This document shows, one piece after another, positions 26,544-35,623 of a stretch of 64,000 nt of DNA. How positions within the stretch are numbered: the first letter of the stretch is position 1; every line of letters starts with the position of its first letter. A model generated the notes under the pieces. The model did no database searches, was not told the DNA's origin, and worked only from the letters and a program-made list of their open reading frames with translations. A program made the translations under genes and the position numbers. This DNA comes from Acidovorax sp. sif1233 (GTDB lineage Bacteria > Pseudomonadota > Gammaproteobacteria > Burkholderiales > Burkholderiaceae_C), in the NCBI RefSeq assembly GCF_019218755.1, contig NZ_JAHUWZ010000004.1:248001-312000 (forward strand), written 5' to 3'.

Positions 26544-27716
26544 CTACAGCGCGGGACGCGCGTCCTTGGGTTCCTGCTTCTGGGCGCGGGCGACCGACAT
26601 CAGGATGCCCAGTGCCAGGCCCAGCGTGACCATGGCGGTGCCGCCATAGCTGATGAAGGGCAGTGGCACGCCCACCACGGGCAGTATTCCGCTGACCATG
26701 CCCATGTTCACGAAGGCGTAGGTGAAGAAGATCATGGAGACCGCCCCGGCCATGAGGCGCCCGAACAGGCTCGTGGCCCCCGCGGCGATCGACAGCCCGC
26801 GCCAGACCAGCATCAGGAAGCAGACCAGCAGGAAAAGGTTGCCCGCCAAGCCGAATTCCTCGGAAAACGCGGCAAAGATGAAGTCGGTGGTGCGCTCCGG
26901 GATGAACTCCAGGTGCGTCTGCGTGCCCGCCATGAAGCCCTTGCCCCACATGCCCCCGGAGCCGATGGCGATCATGCCCTGGATGATGTGGAATCCCTTG
27001 CCCAGCGGATCGCGCGTCGGGTCCAGCAGGGTGCAGATGCGCTGCTGCTGATAGTCATGCAGCACCGACCAGCGCACGCCGTCCGCGCACAGCTGGTCGC
27101 CCAGGAGCACCAGCGCCAGCACGCCAATGCCCCCCAGCAGCACCGGCGGAAGCACCAGTTTCCAGGACAGGCCCGCGAAGAAGATCACCGACAGCCCCGC
27201 CGCCAGCACCAGCAGCGAGGTGCCCAGGTCGGGCTGCTTCATGATCAGCCCCACCGGCAGGGCCAGCAGCAGCCCCGCGGCGGCAAAGTCGAGCGGGCGC
27301 AGGGTCCCTTCCCGCTTCTGGAACCACCACGCGAGCATCAGCGGCATGGCAATTTTCAGGATTTCGCTGGGCTGGATGACGATACCGACGTTGACCCAGC
27401 GCTGCGCGCCTTTTTTGGTGATGCCGAACAGCGCCACCGCCACGAGCAGCGCCACGCCCGCCGCATACAGCGGCACGGCGAACACCATGATCTTCTGCGG
27501 CGGCACCTGGGCCACCATGAACAGGATCGCCCCCGCGATGAGCATGTTGCGCCCATGGTCCATGAAGCGCGTGCCGTGGTCGTAGCCCGACGAATACATG
27601 GCCAGCAGCCCGGCGCATGCCAGCAGCACCACCACCAGGAGCAGCGGCAGGTCGAACCCGCGAAACAGGGGAAGAAAACGCTGGGCGAGCGTGGGTTTCT
27701 CAAAAACAACGGCCAT
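26544..27716 (-). CDS. rodA: RodA, SEDS peptidoglycan glycosyltransferase
   Basis: RodA (390 residues) polymerises glycan strands for side-wall growth with PBP2. About ten membrane helices are visible, with the SEDS signatures YDHGTRFMDH near the N-terminus, KKGAQRWVNVG, QPSEILKIAMPL, QPDLGTSL and GSGGMWGKGFMAGTQ. Normally rodA follows mrdA (PBP2) in the mre operon; here the upstream gene is a protein kinase fusion, so rodA has been separated from mrdA. Confidence 0.95.
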   Translation of the reverse strand: MAVVFEKPTLAQRFLPLFRGFDLPLLLVVVLLACAGLLAMYSSGYDHGTRFMDHGRNMLIAGAILFMVAQVPPQKIMVFAVPLYAAGVALLVAVALFGITKKGAQRWVNVGIVIQPSEILKIAMPLMLAWWFQKREGTLRPLDFAAAGLLLALPVGLIMKQPDLGTSLLVLAAGLSVIFFAGLSWKLVLPPVLLGGIGVLALVLLGDQLCADGVRWSVLHDYQQQRICTLLDPTRDPLGKGFHIIQGMIAIGSGGMWGKGFMAGTQTHLEFIPERTTDFIFAAFSEEFGLAGNLFLLVCFLMLVWRGLSIAAGATSLFGRLMAGAVSMIFFTYAFVNMGMVSGILPVVGVPLPFISYGGTAMVTLGLALGILMSVARAQKQEPKDARPAL

Positions 27717-27761
27717 CGCGGGATTATCGTGGCCCCGGGGCCCGCCCGCACCAGGCGGCGT

Positions 27762-30200
27762 TCACCCCGCCTGGCGAAAGGCCATCACCGCCTGGTTGCG
27801 CAGGGTGCGCAGCAGCCCGAGGGCCTTGTCGTCCACGACGATGCCCCCGGCCATGGACTGGTCGGCGTAGATGAGCGCGAAGGTCTGGCCCTTGATCTGC
27901 AGCGGAAGCAGCAGGAACGAGGGTGCGTTGAGCCCCGTGCGGTACCACTCGGGCAGGCGGGACTGCATCCTGGGCTCGGTCGCGTCGTTGATGAGCGTGT
28001 CGGCGCCGCGCAGGCAGACGGCGGCGAACAGGTCTCCCTGGGCCTTGAGCGGCACTTTCATGGCGCGCACGGCGGCCTCGCTGCCTTCGCCCAGGCCGAA
28101 GCGGCCGGTCAGCAGGTCGGTGCGCGCCTCGCGCAGGCAAAACACCATGCGCCGGAACCCCAGCGCGCGAAACATGGTCTCCAGGATCATGCGCAGCACG
28201 TCGTTGAGCTGAAAGCTCTCGACCATGGCGTTGGTGACATCCTGGATGCCCGCGGCCAGCACCTCGTTGACCTGCGCCACCGACACCGCGCCGCCGGCCT
28301 GGGACTCGAGCACCGCGGGCAGCGGCTGGGTTTCGCTGGCCCGCAGCTCGTGCGAGCCCAGGGGGTCGTCCTGCGGCATGGCGGCACCCGTCGGGGGCGG
28401 CAGCTTCAGCAGCCGCGCGGCGGGCGTGCCCGGGTCCACGCGCAGGTCCAGCGCCTCGGCCAGCGCCACCAGCTTGTGGCGGGCACGCAGGGTGGCATCG
28501 GAGATCGCGTCGGCGGACAACGCCAGCGTGCGCGAATAGCGCGTGCCGATCTGGCCAAGGCGCCCTTCCAGCGCGGCCGGCTCGCTCAGCAGCAGCGTGC
28601 TGGCCACCTCGTTGGCCGCCATGGCCACCCACCGCAGGCGCTCCACCCCCTGTTCCGGGGCGCGCTGCATCGGCGAGCCCAGGGGCTTTCGCATGCAGCG
28701 CTGCAGGCTCTCGGGCAGCCCCCAGACGCGGGCCACGCCCACGCCCAGGTCCTCGAACCCCAGGCCCAGCACCTGCAGCGCCGCGGCTTCTTCGCCGCCT
28801 TCCACGCGGCCCGATGCCAGCAGGCTGCGCACCTGCCGCGCCTCTTCCGGAAAATAGAACTCGCACAGCATGCGCCCCAGGTTCTGGAACATGGCCCCGA
28901 TGAAAGCCTCCTCGGCCGCCTGGGCCGATGCGCACAGTTCGGCCGCCACCGAGCCGGCCATCATGGCGCGCAGGAACTCCTCGCGCATCTGGCTCGCATG
29001 GGCCTTGTCCTGCATGTGGTCCAGCAGCACCAGGCTGAGCGCCATGTTACGCACGGCGTTGAAACCCACCAGGCTCACCGCGCGCGACACGGTGCTGATC
29101 GTGCCGCGCCCCGCATGGGCGTAGTGCACGCTGTTGACCAGGCGCAGCAGCTTGTTGGTGAGCGCCACATCCTTCAGGATCTCGTGCGTGAGGTCGCTGA
29201 TGCTGTCGTCCTCGGAGTTGGCGACGCGCTGGATGCGCGCCACCGAATCGGAGAGCGCCGGGAAATCGCTCTTGTGGCGCATGCGCCGCAGCAGGAAGTC
29301 GAGCGTGGCGTTGCTGGCCGCCGTGGGCGCGCTCGCGGGCGCGGCCCAGGCGCGCAGGGCATCGCGAAACTCCGCCGCCGAGGCGTAGCGCCCGCCCGGC
29401 TCGCGGGCCATGGCGCGCTGCAGGATGGCCCGCAGCCCGTCGTCCACGCCCGGGCCCAGGTCCTGCGGCAGCTGCAGGGCTTCATTGGCGATGTGGTACA
29501 GCGCCTGCCAGGTGTCCTTCTGGTGGACCAGCGGATGGCCGGTGAGCATTTCCACCAGCACCAGCGCCGCGGAATACACATCCATGGCGGGCGCGGGCGC
29601 CGCGCCCGCCGCGGCCTCGGGCGCCAGGTAGGCCGGGGTGCCGCTGGCCATCTGGGCATCCGGCGCGGCCTGCATGGGCGCCGCCATGCCGAAGTCCATG
29701 ACCCGGGCGTGGCGCTGGGCGTCGATCATGATGTTGGACGGCTTGAGGTCGCGGTGCACGATGCCGGCCTGGTGCGCAGCCTGCAGGCCGTCGAGCACGT
29801 CCACCATCAGGGCCACGGCATCGTGGGGCGTGCAGCGCCCCTGCTGCGCCAAGTGTTCGGCCAGTGTCCTGCCCGGCACGTACTCGAAGACGATGTAGGG
29901 CTGGCGGCCCTGCACGTCCGCCTCGAACACCGGCACGATGAAGGGGTGCGCGAGGCGCCCCACGTGCCGGGCCTCGCGCAGCCAGTGTTCGAGCACCGAC
30001 GGGTCCTGGTCCTGCACGGGGCGCATGAGCTTGATGGCCACCTCGCGCTGCAGGCGCGGGTCCAGCGCCAGCCACACCGTGGCCTGGGCGCCCCGGCCCA
30101 GAAGCCTTTTCAGCTCGAACCTCCCCAATGAAGCGGGCGGCTTCTCGGCGGATCCCAGGGCCCAGCGTTTGGCGGTGGAAAGCGGGGCAAAATCAGTCAT
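27762..30200 (-). CDS. Ser/Thr protein kinase-HDOD-GAF fusion
   Basis: This 812-residue protein joins three modules. Residues about 25-285 are a Hanks-type kinase with the Gly loop GRGAQATVW, Lys57, HRDLKPSN (Asp151), DFG (169-171) and GTPAYLAPE, so the kinase is probably active. Residues about 310-480 are an HDOD domain (HEILKDVALTNKLLRLVNS, then FIGAMFQNLGRMLCEFYF). Residues about 640-800 look like a GAF domain (ALGFRRMVFCLREA, FALIYADQS). The start is put at MTDFAPLST. HDOD proteins act in signalling; the target and the GAF ligand are unknown. It lies 45 bases upstream of rodA. Confidence 0.88.
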   Translation of the reverse strand: MTDFAPLSTAKRWALGSAEKPPASLGRFELKRLLGRGAQATVWLALDPRLQREVAIKLMRPVQDQDPSVLEHWLREARHVGRLAHPFIVPVFEADVQGRQPYIVFEYVPGRTLAEHLAQQGRCTPHDAVALMVDVLDGLQAAHQAGIVHRDLKPSNIMIDAQRHARVMDFGMAAPMQAAPDAQMASGTPAYLAPEAAAGAAPAPAMDVYSAALVLVEMLTGHPLVHQKDTWQALYHIANEALQLPQDLGPGVDDGLRAILQRAMAREPGGRYASAAEFRDALRAWAAPASAPTAASNATLDFLLRRMRHKSDFPALSDSVARIQRVANSEDDSISDLTHEILKDVALTNKLLRLVNSVHYAHAGRGTISTVSRAVSLVGFNAVRNMALSLVLLDHMQDKAHASQMREEFLRAMMAGSVAAELCASAQAAEEAFIGAMFQNLGRMLCEFYFPEEARQVRSLLASGRVEGGEEAAALQVLGLGFEDLGVGVARVWGLPESLQRCMRKPLGSPMQRAPEQGVERLRWVAMAANEVASTLLLSEPAALEGRLGQIGTRYSRTLALSADAISDATLRARHKLVALAEALDLRVDPGTPAARLLKLPPPTGAAMPQDDPLGSHELRASETQPLPAVLESQAGGAVSVAQVNEVLAAGIQDVTNAMVESFQLNDVLRMILETMFRALGFRRMVFCLREARTDLLTGRFGLGEGSEAAVRAMKVPLKAQGDLFAAVCLRGADTLINDATEPRMQSRLPEWYRTGLNAPSFLLLPLQIKGQTFALIYADQSMAGGIVVDDKALGLLRTLRNQAVMAFRQAG

Positions 30201-30312
30201 GGTGGGGATCAAGGCTGCGGGCTCCACCGTGTGGCGCCCATGCCACGCATCTTATGTCTGGGCCACCGCCCTTTGCAGCAGTGATTCCCCTGCCTTGTCG
30301 TTTTCCCCCTCC

Positions 30313-30897
30313 ATGACCACCACCCACCTCCTGTACCTGCACGGCTTTCGCTCCTCTCCCCAGTCCGCCAAGGCCCGGCAGATGGCGGCGTACGTGGCGC
30401 TGCACCATCCGGGCGTCACCTTCTGGTGCCCCCAGCTGCCGCCGTCGCCCCGGGCGGCGATGGCGCTGGTGGCGCAGGGCATCGCCCACTGGCCCGGCGC
30501 GGCCATGGCGGTGGTCGGCTCGTCGCTCGGCGGTTTCTATGCCAGCTGGGTGGCGCACCACAAGGGCTGCCCCAGCGTGATGCTCAACCCCGCCGTCCAC
30601 CCGGCGCGCGACCTGGAGCGCCACATCGGCGAGCAGACCTCCTGGCACGACCCGGCACAGCGGTTCTACTTCCAGCCGGAGTACATCGGCGAGCTGCGGG
30701 CGCTGGACACTTCGGACCAGCCCCCCGCCGCCCCGGAGATGGCCATCATCGCCAAGGGCGACGAAGTGCTGGACTGGCGGGAAATGGCGGCGCGCTACAC
30801 GCATGCGCGGCGGATCGTGCAGGAGGGGGGCGAACACGCCCTCGCCAATTTCAGCGACCACCTGCCCCAGGTGGCGCAGTTCCTGCGCTTGGCCTGA
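30313..30897 (+). CDS. YqiA/YcfP-family alpha/beta-hydrolase
   Basis: This 194-residue esterase-like protein has the N-terminal LLYLHGFRSSPQSAKARQM typical of YqiA, the nucleophile elbow GSSLGG with the catalytic Ser, and a C-terminal GGEHALANFSDH with the His. YqiA of E. coli hydrolyses small acyl esters; the physiological substrate is unknown. It lies divergent from the kinase gene with 112 bases between. Confidence 0.87.
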   Translation: MTTTHLLYLHGFRSSPQSAKARQMAAYVALHHPGVTFWCPQLPPSPRAAMALVAQGIAHWPGAAMAVVGSSLGGFYASWVAHHKGCPSVMLNPAVHPARDLERHIGEQTSWHDPAQRFYFQPEYIGELRALDTSDQPPAAPEMAIIAKGDEVLDWREMAARYTHARRIVQEGGEHALANFSDHLPQVAQFLRLA

Positions 30898-30924
30898 CCA
30901 CCAGCGCCACGCGGGCGCCTGTGC

Positions 30925-32502
30925 TCAGCGGGCGCGGGACGCCCCGGCGCCACCCGCCCCCATCCAGCGGGCATGGTCGTCCGGGTAGGCGATGCGGTAG
31001 CGCTTCATGTGGAACGCGGCTTCATCGTCCTTGCCCAGCATCACGGCGCTTTCGATCAGTGCCTCGATGACGCGGGGCTCGGGAGAGTAATGGAGCAGCT
31101 CGTGGGCCAGGGCATTCATCTGCTGCGCGTTGTCCCGCGAGAGCGCCATCGTGGTGAGGCGCGCGAAGTCCAGCTGGCTCGCAAACATCACGGAAGAGGA
31201 CACCCGGCCCGGCAGGTCATCCCGGTACGCCGGGGCCCTTTGCGCGCTGGGCTTGTAGAACTGGCTCACGCGGTGGTAGTCCCAGGCGGCAACGCCGCAC
31301 ACGGCGAGGACCGCCACGGCCCCCACCAGCCCCGCAAGCCCCGCCCCCCGCGCGGGGCCGCCCGCCGCCCGCCGCGGCCAGGCCAGCAGCGCCACCGACA
31401 GCAGGGCCACCAGCTGAAAAGGCCCGTACCACAGCGGGTACTCCAGCATGCTGTGCAGCCCGATGATCGCCAGGGCACCCCAGGCCAGCTGGCGCGCGGG
31501 ATCGGTCTCGCGCCACGGCCGGGCGTGCACGCACCAGGCCACGAACGCCCCGCACAGCGCCAGGGCCGCCGGCAGGCCCAGCTCCACGGCCAGGTGCAGG
31601 GGCAGGTTGTGCGCGTTGTCCAGCAGCACGCAAAAGCGCTCGCCGGGGAACAGCGTGATGTAGTGCGCATAGTCCAGCTCCCCCCAGCCCCAGCCCAGCC
31701 AGGGCTTTTGCGCGATCAGGGTGAACATGTTGGACCACAGCACCCGGCGGCTGGTGCACGCGTGCGCGCCATCGGTGAAGCGATGGAACAGCGCATCTGC
31801 ACGGACGCCCTGGAACTGCCAGAGCAGCTCGGGCAGCAGCCATGCGGCCGCGAGAAAAATCGAAAGCCCGACCGCGCCCATGCGCAGCGCGCTGCCCCTG
31901 CCGGGCCCCCGCCACAGCACCAGCAGCCCCAGGATGAGCAGCCACTGCACGGCGACTGTCCGCGACGCCGTGGCGGCCTCGCCCACGGCGATCCCCGCCA
32001 GCGCTGCCGCAGCAAGCACGTTCGAGAGCGCGGTGGATGGCGGCCACCGCCCCGGGCCCGGCGCTTCCCCGCCGCGTTCCCCTGCGTGGGACGGCCGGGC
32101 ATGCAGCGCCCACCACAGCCAGGCCCATGTGCCCAGGCTGAGCAAGGTCGCCTGCTGGTTGCGCTGGCGCAGATTGCCCACGGCCTGCCCGGGCACGGAG
32201 GCGTGGATCCAGGGGCCCAGGCCCACATCGCCCGCCACGTACTGGACAAGTCCGATGGCGCTGGCCACGACCGCGGCCGCGCCCAGCCCGCCCGCCAGCA
32301 GCATTCCCCACCAGGCGCGCCCTCCGCGCCGGGGTGCCTCCGCGTGCACCGACCAGGCCCCCAGCAGCAGGAGCACGGCCACGCACACCCACGACACCAG
32401 CACGGGCCAGAAATTGGAGATCGGGGAGTCGGTGAAGGCGAAGAGGAACGGCAAGACCACTGCGAGCAACGCCAGCGGTGCGGCAATGGCATCAAAAAGC
32501 AT
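30925..32502 (-). CDS. PglL/Wzy-like O-oligosaccharyltransferase or O-antigen ligase
   Basis: This 525-residue membrane protein has about ten helices, a large periplasmic loop, and a soluble C-terminal part (about 400-525). AVGNLRQRNQQATLL resembles the N-terminal signature of PglL-type protein glycosylation ligases, and WLGWGWGELDYAHYITLFPG with DNAHNLPLHLAVELG is the Wzy_C loop with the conserved His. It probably transfers lipid-linked oligosaccharide to a protein such as pilin, or to lipid A. No other glycan gene is adjacent, so the acceptor is not shown. Confidence 0.83.
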   Translation of the reverse strand: MLFDAIAAPLALLAVVLPFLFAFTDSPISNFWPVLVSWVCVAVLLLLGAWSVHAEAPRRGGRAWWGMLLAGGLGAAAVVASAIGLVQYVAGDVGLGPWIHASVPGQAVGNLRQRNQQATLLSLGTWAWLWWALHARPSHAGERGGEAPGPGRWPPSTALSNVLAAAALAGIAVGEAATASRTVAVQWLLILGLLVLWRGPGRGSALRMGAVGLSIFLAAAWLLPELLWQFQGVRADALFHRFTDGAHACTSRRVLWSNMFTLIAQKPWLGWGWGELDYAHYITLFPGERFCVLLDNAHNLPLHLAVELGLPAALALCGAFVAWCVHARPWRETDPARQLAWGALAIIGLHSMLEYPLWYGPFQLVALLSVALLAWPRRAAGGPARGAGLAGLVGAVAVLAVCGVAAWDYHRVSQFYKPSAQRAPAYRDDLPGRVSSSVMFASQLDFARLTTMALSRDNAQQMNALAHELLHYSPEPRVIEALIESAVMLGKDDEAAFHMKRYRIAYPDDHARWMGAGGAGASRAR

Positions 32503-32670
32503 GTCGATAGAACCGTGCCATCATGAAGGACCCTGGATCATAGGGGCTGGTTTCGCACCCCGCACCCCGCGCGCCGCCGCCTGCCCGCACCTGCCCTGCC
32601 GTCCTCCCGCCTGGCGGGAGCTCCCGGGCCGCCGGTAACATCTCCACCAGGCAACTTCCTCGCACACCCC

Positions 32671-33432
32671 ATGAGAATCGCCCTGCTTTCCGACCTGCAC
32701 CTGTCCGTGCAGCCCCTGGCCCTTGCCGTGCCCGACGCCGACGTGGTGGTGCTGGCCGGAGACCTGCAGCGGCCCGCGCAGGCCATGGCGTGGGCACGGC
32801 AGCTGGGACTGCCCACGGTCTTCGTGGCGGGCAACCACGAGTTCTACGGCTCGGACCTCGTGACCACCATGGCGCAGCTGCGCGCGCATGCCGAGGGCAG
32901 CGGCGTGCGGGTGCTCGAACGTGGCGAGTGGCGCCACGGCGGCGTGCGTTTCCTGGGGTGCACGCTGTGGTCGGACTACCGGCTTTTTGACTCGCCGCAG
33001 CAACGCGACGAGACCCTGGCCAAGGCCGTGGAGCTGGTGCGCGACTTCACCCGCATCCGCGTGGCGCCCGAATTTCCCCAGCCGTTCACCCCCGCGGTGT
33101 CGCAGATGCTCTTCGACCAGTCCGTCGCCTGGCTGGAAGAGCGTTTTGCCGAGCCGTTTGACGGCCCCAGCGTGGTCGTCACGCACTTCGCGCCGGCGCG
33201 CGGCAGCATTGCCAGCCAGTTCGCCGGCTCGCCGCTCAATGCCTGCTTCGTCTCCGACCTGGAGGAGCGCATCCTGCGCTGGCAACCCCGCCTGTGGCTG
33301 CACGGCCACGTGCACGACAGCTTCGACTACACCATCGGCGCCACGCGCGTCGTCGCCAATCCACGGGGCTACGCGCCCCAGGGCGTGGTGGAAAACAAGG
33401 CGTTCGCTCCCGGACTGGTCCTGGAGATCTGA
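32671..33432 (+). CDS. Calcineurin-like metallophosphoesterase
   Basis: This 253-residue cytoplasmic protein has all motifs of the family: SDLHLS (Asp, His), VLAGDLQ (Asp), VAGNHEFYG (Asn, His), VVVTHFAPA (His) and GHVHDSFDY (His-x-His). These bind two metal ions. The substrate is not indicated. It precedes the RNase II-family gene by 36 bases on the same strand. Confidence 0.88.
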   Translation: MRIALLSDLHLSVQPLALAVPDADVVVLAGDLQRPAQAMAWARQLGLPTVFVAGNHEFYGSDLVTTMAQLRAHAEGSGVRVLERGEWRHGGVRFLGCTLWSDYRLFDSPQQRDETLAKAVELVRDFTRIRVAPEFPQPFTPAVSQMLFDQSVAWLEERFAEPFDGPSVVVTHFAPARGSIASQFAGSPLNACFVSDLEERILRWQPRLWLHGHVHDSFDYTIGATRVVANPRGYAPQGVVENKAFAPGLVLEI

Positions 33433-33468
33433 CAATCGGCGCCCGGCGCCCATGGGAGAATGCCGGCC

Positions 33469-35544
33469 ATGCATGCATTGTTTGAAGAAGCCGGCAAGTT
33501 CATGGCCGGCCGTATCCTGTCCGAAGCCGACACCTCCGCCCAGGTCGAGCTCGACTCGGGCAAACGGGTCAAGGTCAAGGCCGCCAACCTCCTCCTGAAA
33601 TTCGAGAAACCTGCTCCCGCCGAGCTGGTCGCCCAGGCCCAGGCCGTGGCCGAGACCATCGAGCTGGACCTGGCCTGGGAATTCGCGCCCGAGGACGAAT
33701 TCGGCTTTGCCGACCTGGCGCGCGACTATTTCTCCGACAACGCCACGCTGGCCCAGCAGGCCGGTGCGCTGTTCCGCCTGTACGACGCGCCCCACTATTT
33801 CCGCCGCGCGGGCAAGGGCCGGTTCAAGAAGGCCTCGGCCGAGATCCTGCAGCAGGCGCTGGCGGCCATCGAGAAGAAAAAGGCCGTCCTCGCGCAGATC
33901 GACGAATGGGCCGCAGCGCTCGGACGCGGCGAATGCCCGCAGCCGATCCGCGACCAGCTCTACAAGATCCTGTTCAAGCCCGACAAGAACGCGCCTGAAT
34001 ACAAGGCCGTGGTGGACGCCAGCCGCGCCACGCACACCGCGCCGCTCGACCTGCTGCAAAAGGCCGGCGCCATCGACTCGGCCTACCAGTTCCACTGGAA
34101 GCGCTTTCTGTTCGAGAACTTCCCCAAGGGCACGGGCTTTCCGGCCGTCACGGCGCCCGCCATTGCGGACGAGCTGCCGCTGTCGCCCGCGCAGGCGTAT
34201 TCCATCGACGATTCGCAGACCACCGAAATCGACGATGCGCTGTCGGTGCAGGGCCTGGGTACGGGCACCGTGGTGCTGGGCATCCACATCGCGGCGCCCG
34301 GCCTGGCGATCCAGCCGGGCAGCGCCATCGACCAGCTCGGCCGCGCGCGCCTGTCCACGGTGTACATGCCGGGCTACAAGATCACCATGCTGCCCGACGA
34401 CGTGGTGCAGACCTACACGCTGGACGAGGGCCGCGCCAACCCGGCCGTGTCGCTGTACGTGACCATCGACGAGGCCACGCTGGAGTTCAAGAGCTCCGAG
34501 ACCAAGCTCGAGCGCGTGCACGTGGTCGCCAACCTGCGCCACGACCAGCTCGATGCGGTGGTGACCGAAGAATGGCTGTCCAACCCGGCGTTCGAGCATC
34601 AAAATGACCCCCAGCGCTTGTCCGAACTGCGCCCCCAGCTATCATTTTTGCACCGCCTGGCCAAGGACCTCAAGGCCCGCCGCGAAGTCGTGCGCGGCAA
34701 GCCCGAGAACTTCAACCGGCCGGACTACAACTTCCGCCTGGTCGGCAACAACGGCGCCGAGCCCACGGGTGATGAACAAGTGCAGATCAGCGTGCGCCAG
34801 CGCGGCGCGCCGCTCGACCTCATCGTGGCCGAGGCCATGATCGTGGCCAACAGCACCTGGGGCAGCTGGATGGCCGAGCTGGGCGTGCCCGGCATCTACC
34901 GCAGCCAGGCCAGCATGGCGCCGGGCGTGAAGGTGCGCATGGGCACCAAGGCACTGCCGCATGCGGGCATCGGCGTGAAGGCGTATTCATGGGCCACATC
35001 GCCCCTGCGCCGCTACACCGACCTGGTCAACCAGTGGCAGATCATTGCCTGCGCCCGCCACGGCAAGACCGCCGCGCTGGCCGCGCCCTTCAAGCCCAAG
35101 GACGCCGACCTGTTCTCCATCATCAGCAGCTTCGACGGCGCCTACAGCGCCTACAACGGCTACCAGGCCGGCATGGAACGCTTCTGGACGCTCAAATATG
35201 TAGAGCAGCACGGCATCACCGAACTGAACGCCACCGTCTTCAAGGAAGGCCCGGGCGGCAGCTTTTTGGTGCGGGCGGACGACATTCCGCTGGTCTTCCC
35301 GGTGCTGGGCGCGCAGAACCTGCCGCGCGGCGCGCGCCTCCTGGTGAAGCTGGGCGAGGTGGACGAGATCACCCTGGACATCCACGGCACCGTGATCGAG
35401 CGCCTGGACGACCCGGCCGATAGCAGCGACGACGGCCCGGTGGAGGACGCCGAGGAAGAAGACGACACCGTGGCGGGGCCCATCGCCATCGCCGTGGATG
35501 TGAACGAGGCCGAACCCGCCACCGCTGATAATCCCACCCCGTGA
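33469..35544 (+). CDS. RNase II-family 3'-5' exoribonuclease
   Basis: This 691-residue protein has a central RNB domain with the metal-binding Asp cluster in IDDSQTTEIDDALSVQ and the C-terminal RNB motif YSWATSPLRRYTDLVNQWQ. A recognisable S1 domain at the C-terminus is missing; it ends in an acidic Ala/Asp/Glu tail. The N-terminal part (1-200) is the family's regulatory region. ATG 33469 is preferred over 33460 because GGGAGA is then 9 bases away. A degenerate copy of the palindromic repeat (34595-34655) is translated as part of the protein. Confidence 0.92.
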   Translation: MHALFEEAGKFMAGRILSEADTSAQVELDSGKRVKVKAANLLLKFEKPAPAELVAQAQAVAETIELDLAWEFAPEDEFGFADLARDYFSDNATLAQQAGALFRLYDAPHYFRRAGKGRFKKASAEILQQALAAIEKKKAVLAQIDEWAAALGRGECPQPIRDQLYKILFKPDKNAPEYKAVVDASRATHTAPLDLLQKAGAIDSAYQFHWKRFLFENFPKGTGFPAVTAPAIADELPLSPAQAYSIDDSQTTEIDDALSVQGLGTGTVVLGIHIAAPGLAIQPGSAIDQLGRARLSTVYMPGYKITMLPDDVVQTYTLDEGRANPAVSLYVTIDEATLEFKSSETKLERVHVVANLRHDQLDAVVTEEWLSNPAFEHQNDPQRLSELRPQLSFLHRLAKDLKARREVVRGKPENFNRPDYNFRLVGNNGAEPTGDEQVQISVRQRGAPLDLIVAEAMIVANSTWGSWMAELGVPGIYRSQASMAPGVKVRMGTKALPHAGIGVKAYSWATSPLRRYTDLVNQWQIIACARHGKTAALAAPFKPKDADLFSIISSFDGAYSAYNGYQAGMERFWTLKYVEQHGITELNATVFKEGPGGSFLVRADDIPLVFPVLGAQNLPRGARLLVKLGEVDEITLDIHGTVIERLDDPADSSDDGPVEDAEEEDDTVAGPIAIAVDVNEAEPATADNPTP
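34595..34655. repeat. Palindromic repeat copy D inside the RNase II-family gene
   Basis: Read on the minus strand it begins CAAAAATGATAGCTGGGGGC, later CAAGCGCTGGGGGTCATTTTGAT. The outer AT boxes and one GCGCT arm are kept, the other arm is degraded. It is in frame and encodes EHQNDPQRLSELRPQLSFL, between the metal cluster and the second RNB motif. Confidence 0.65.
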
Positions 35545-35623
35545 ACATGGCCCCCACGCTCCCCGGCCCCGTCTGGCCGCGGCCCCCCGAGGGGGCCGCG
35601 TTGGATTCGGGGGCATCCCTGAA

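Noticed and set aside
26460..30131. Open frame of 1223 codons opposite rodA and the kinase fusion
   Set aside because: It is an antisense artefact; it would overlap two well-supported genes and is dominated by Gln, His, Arg and Ala.
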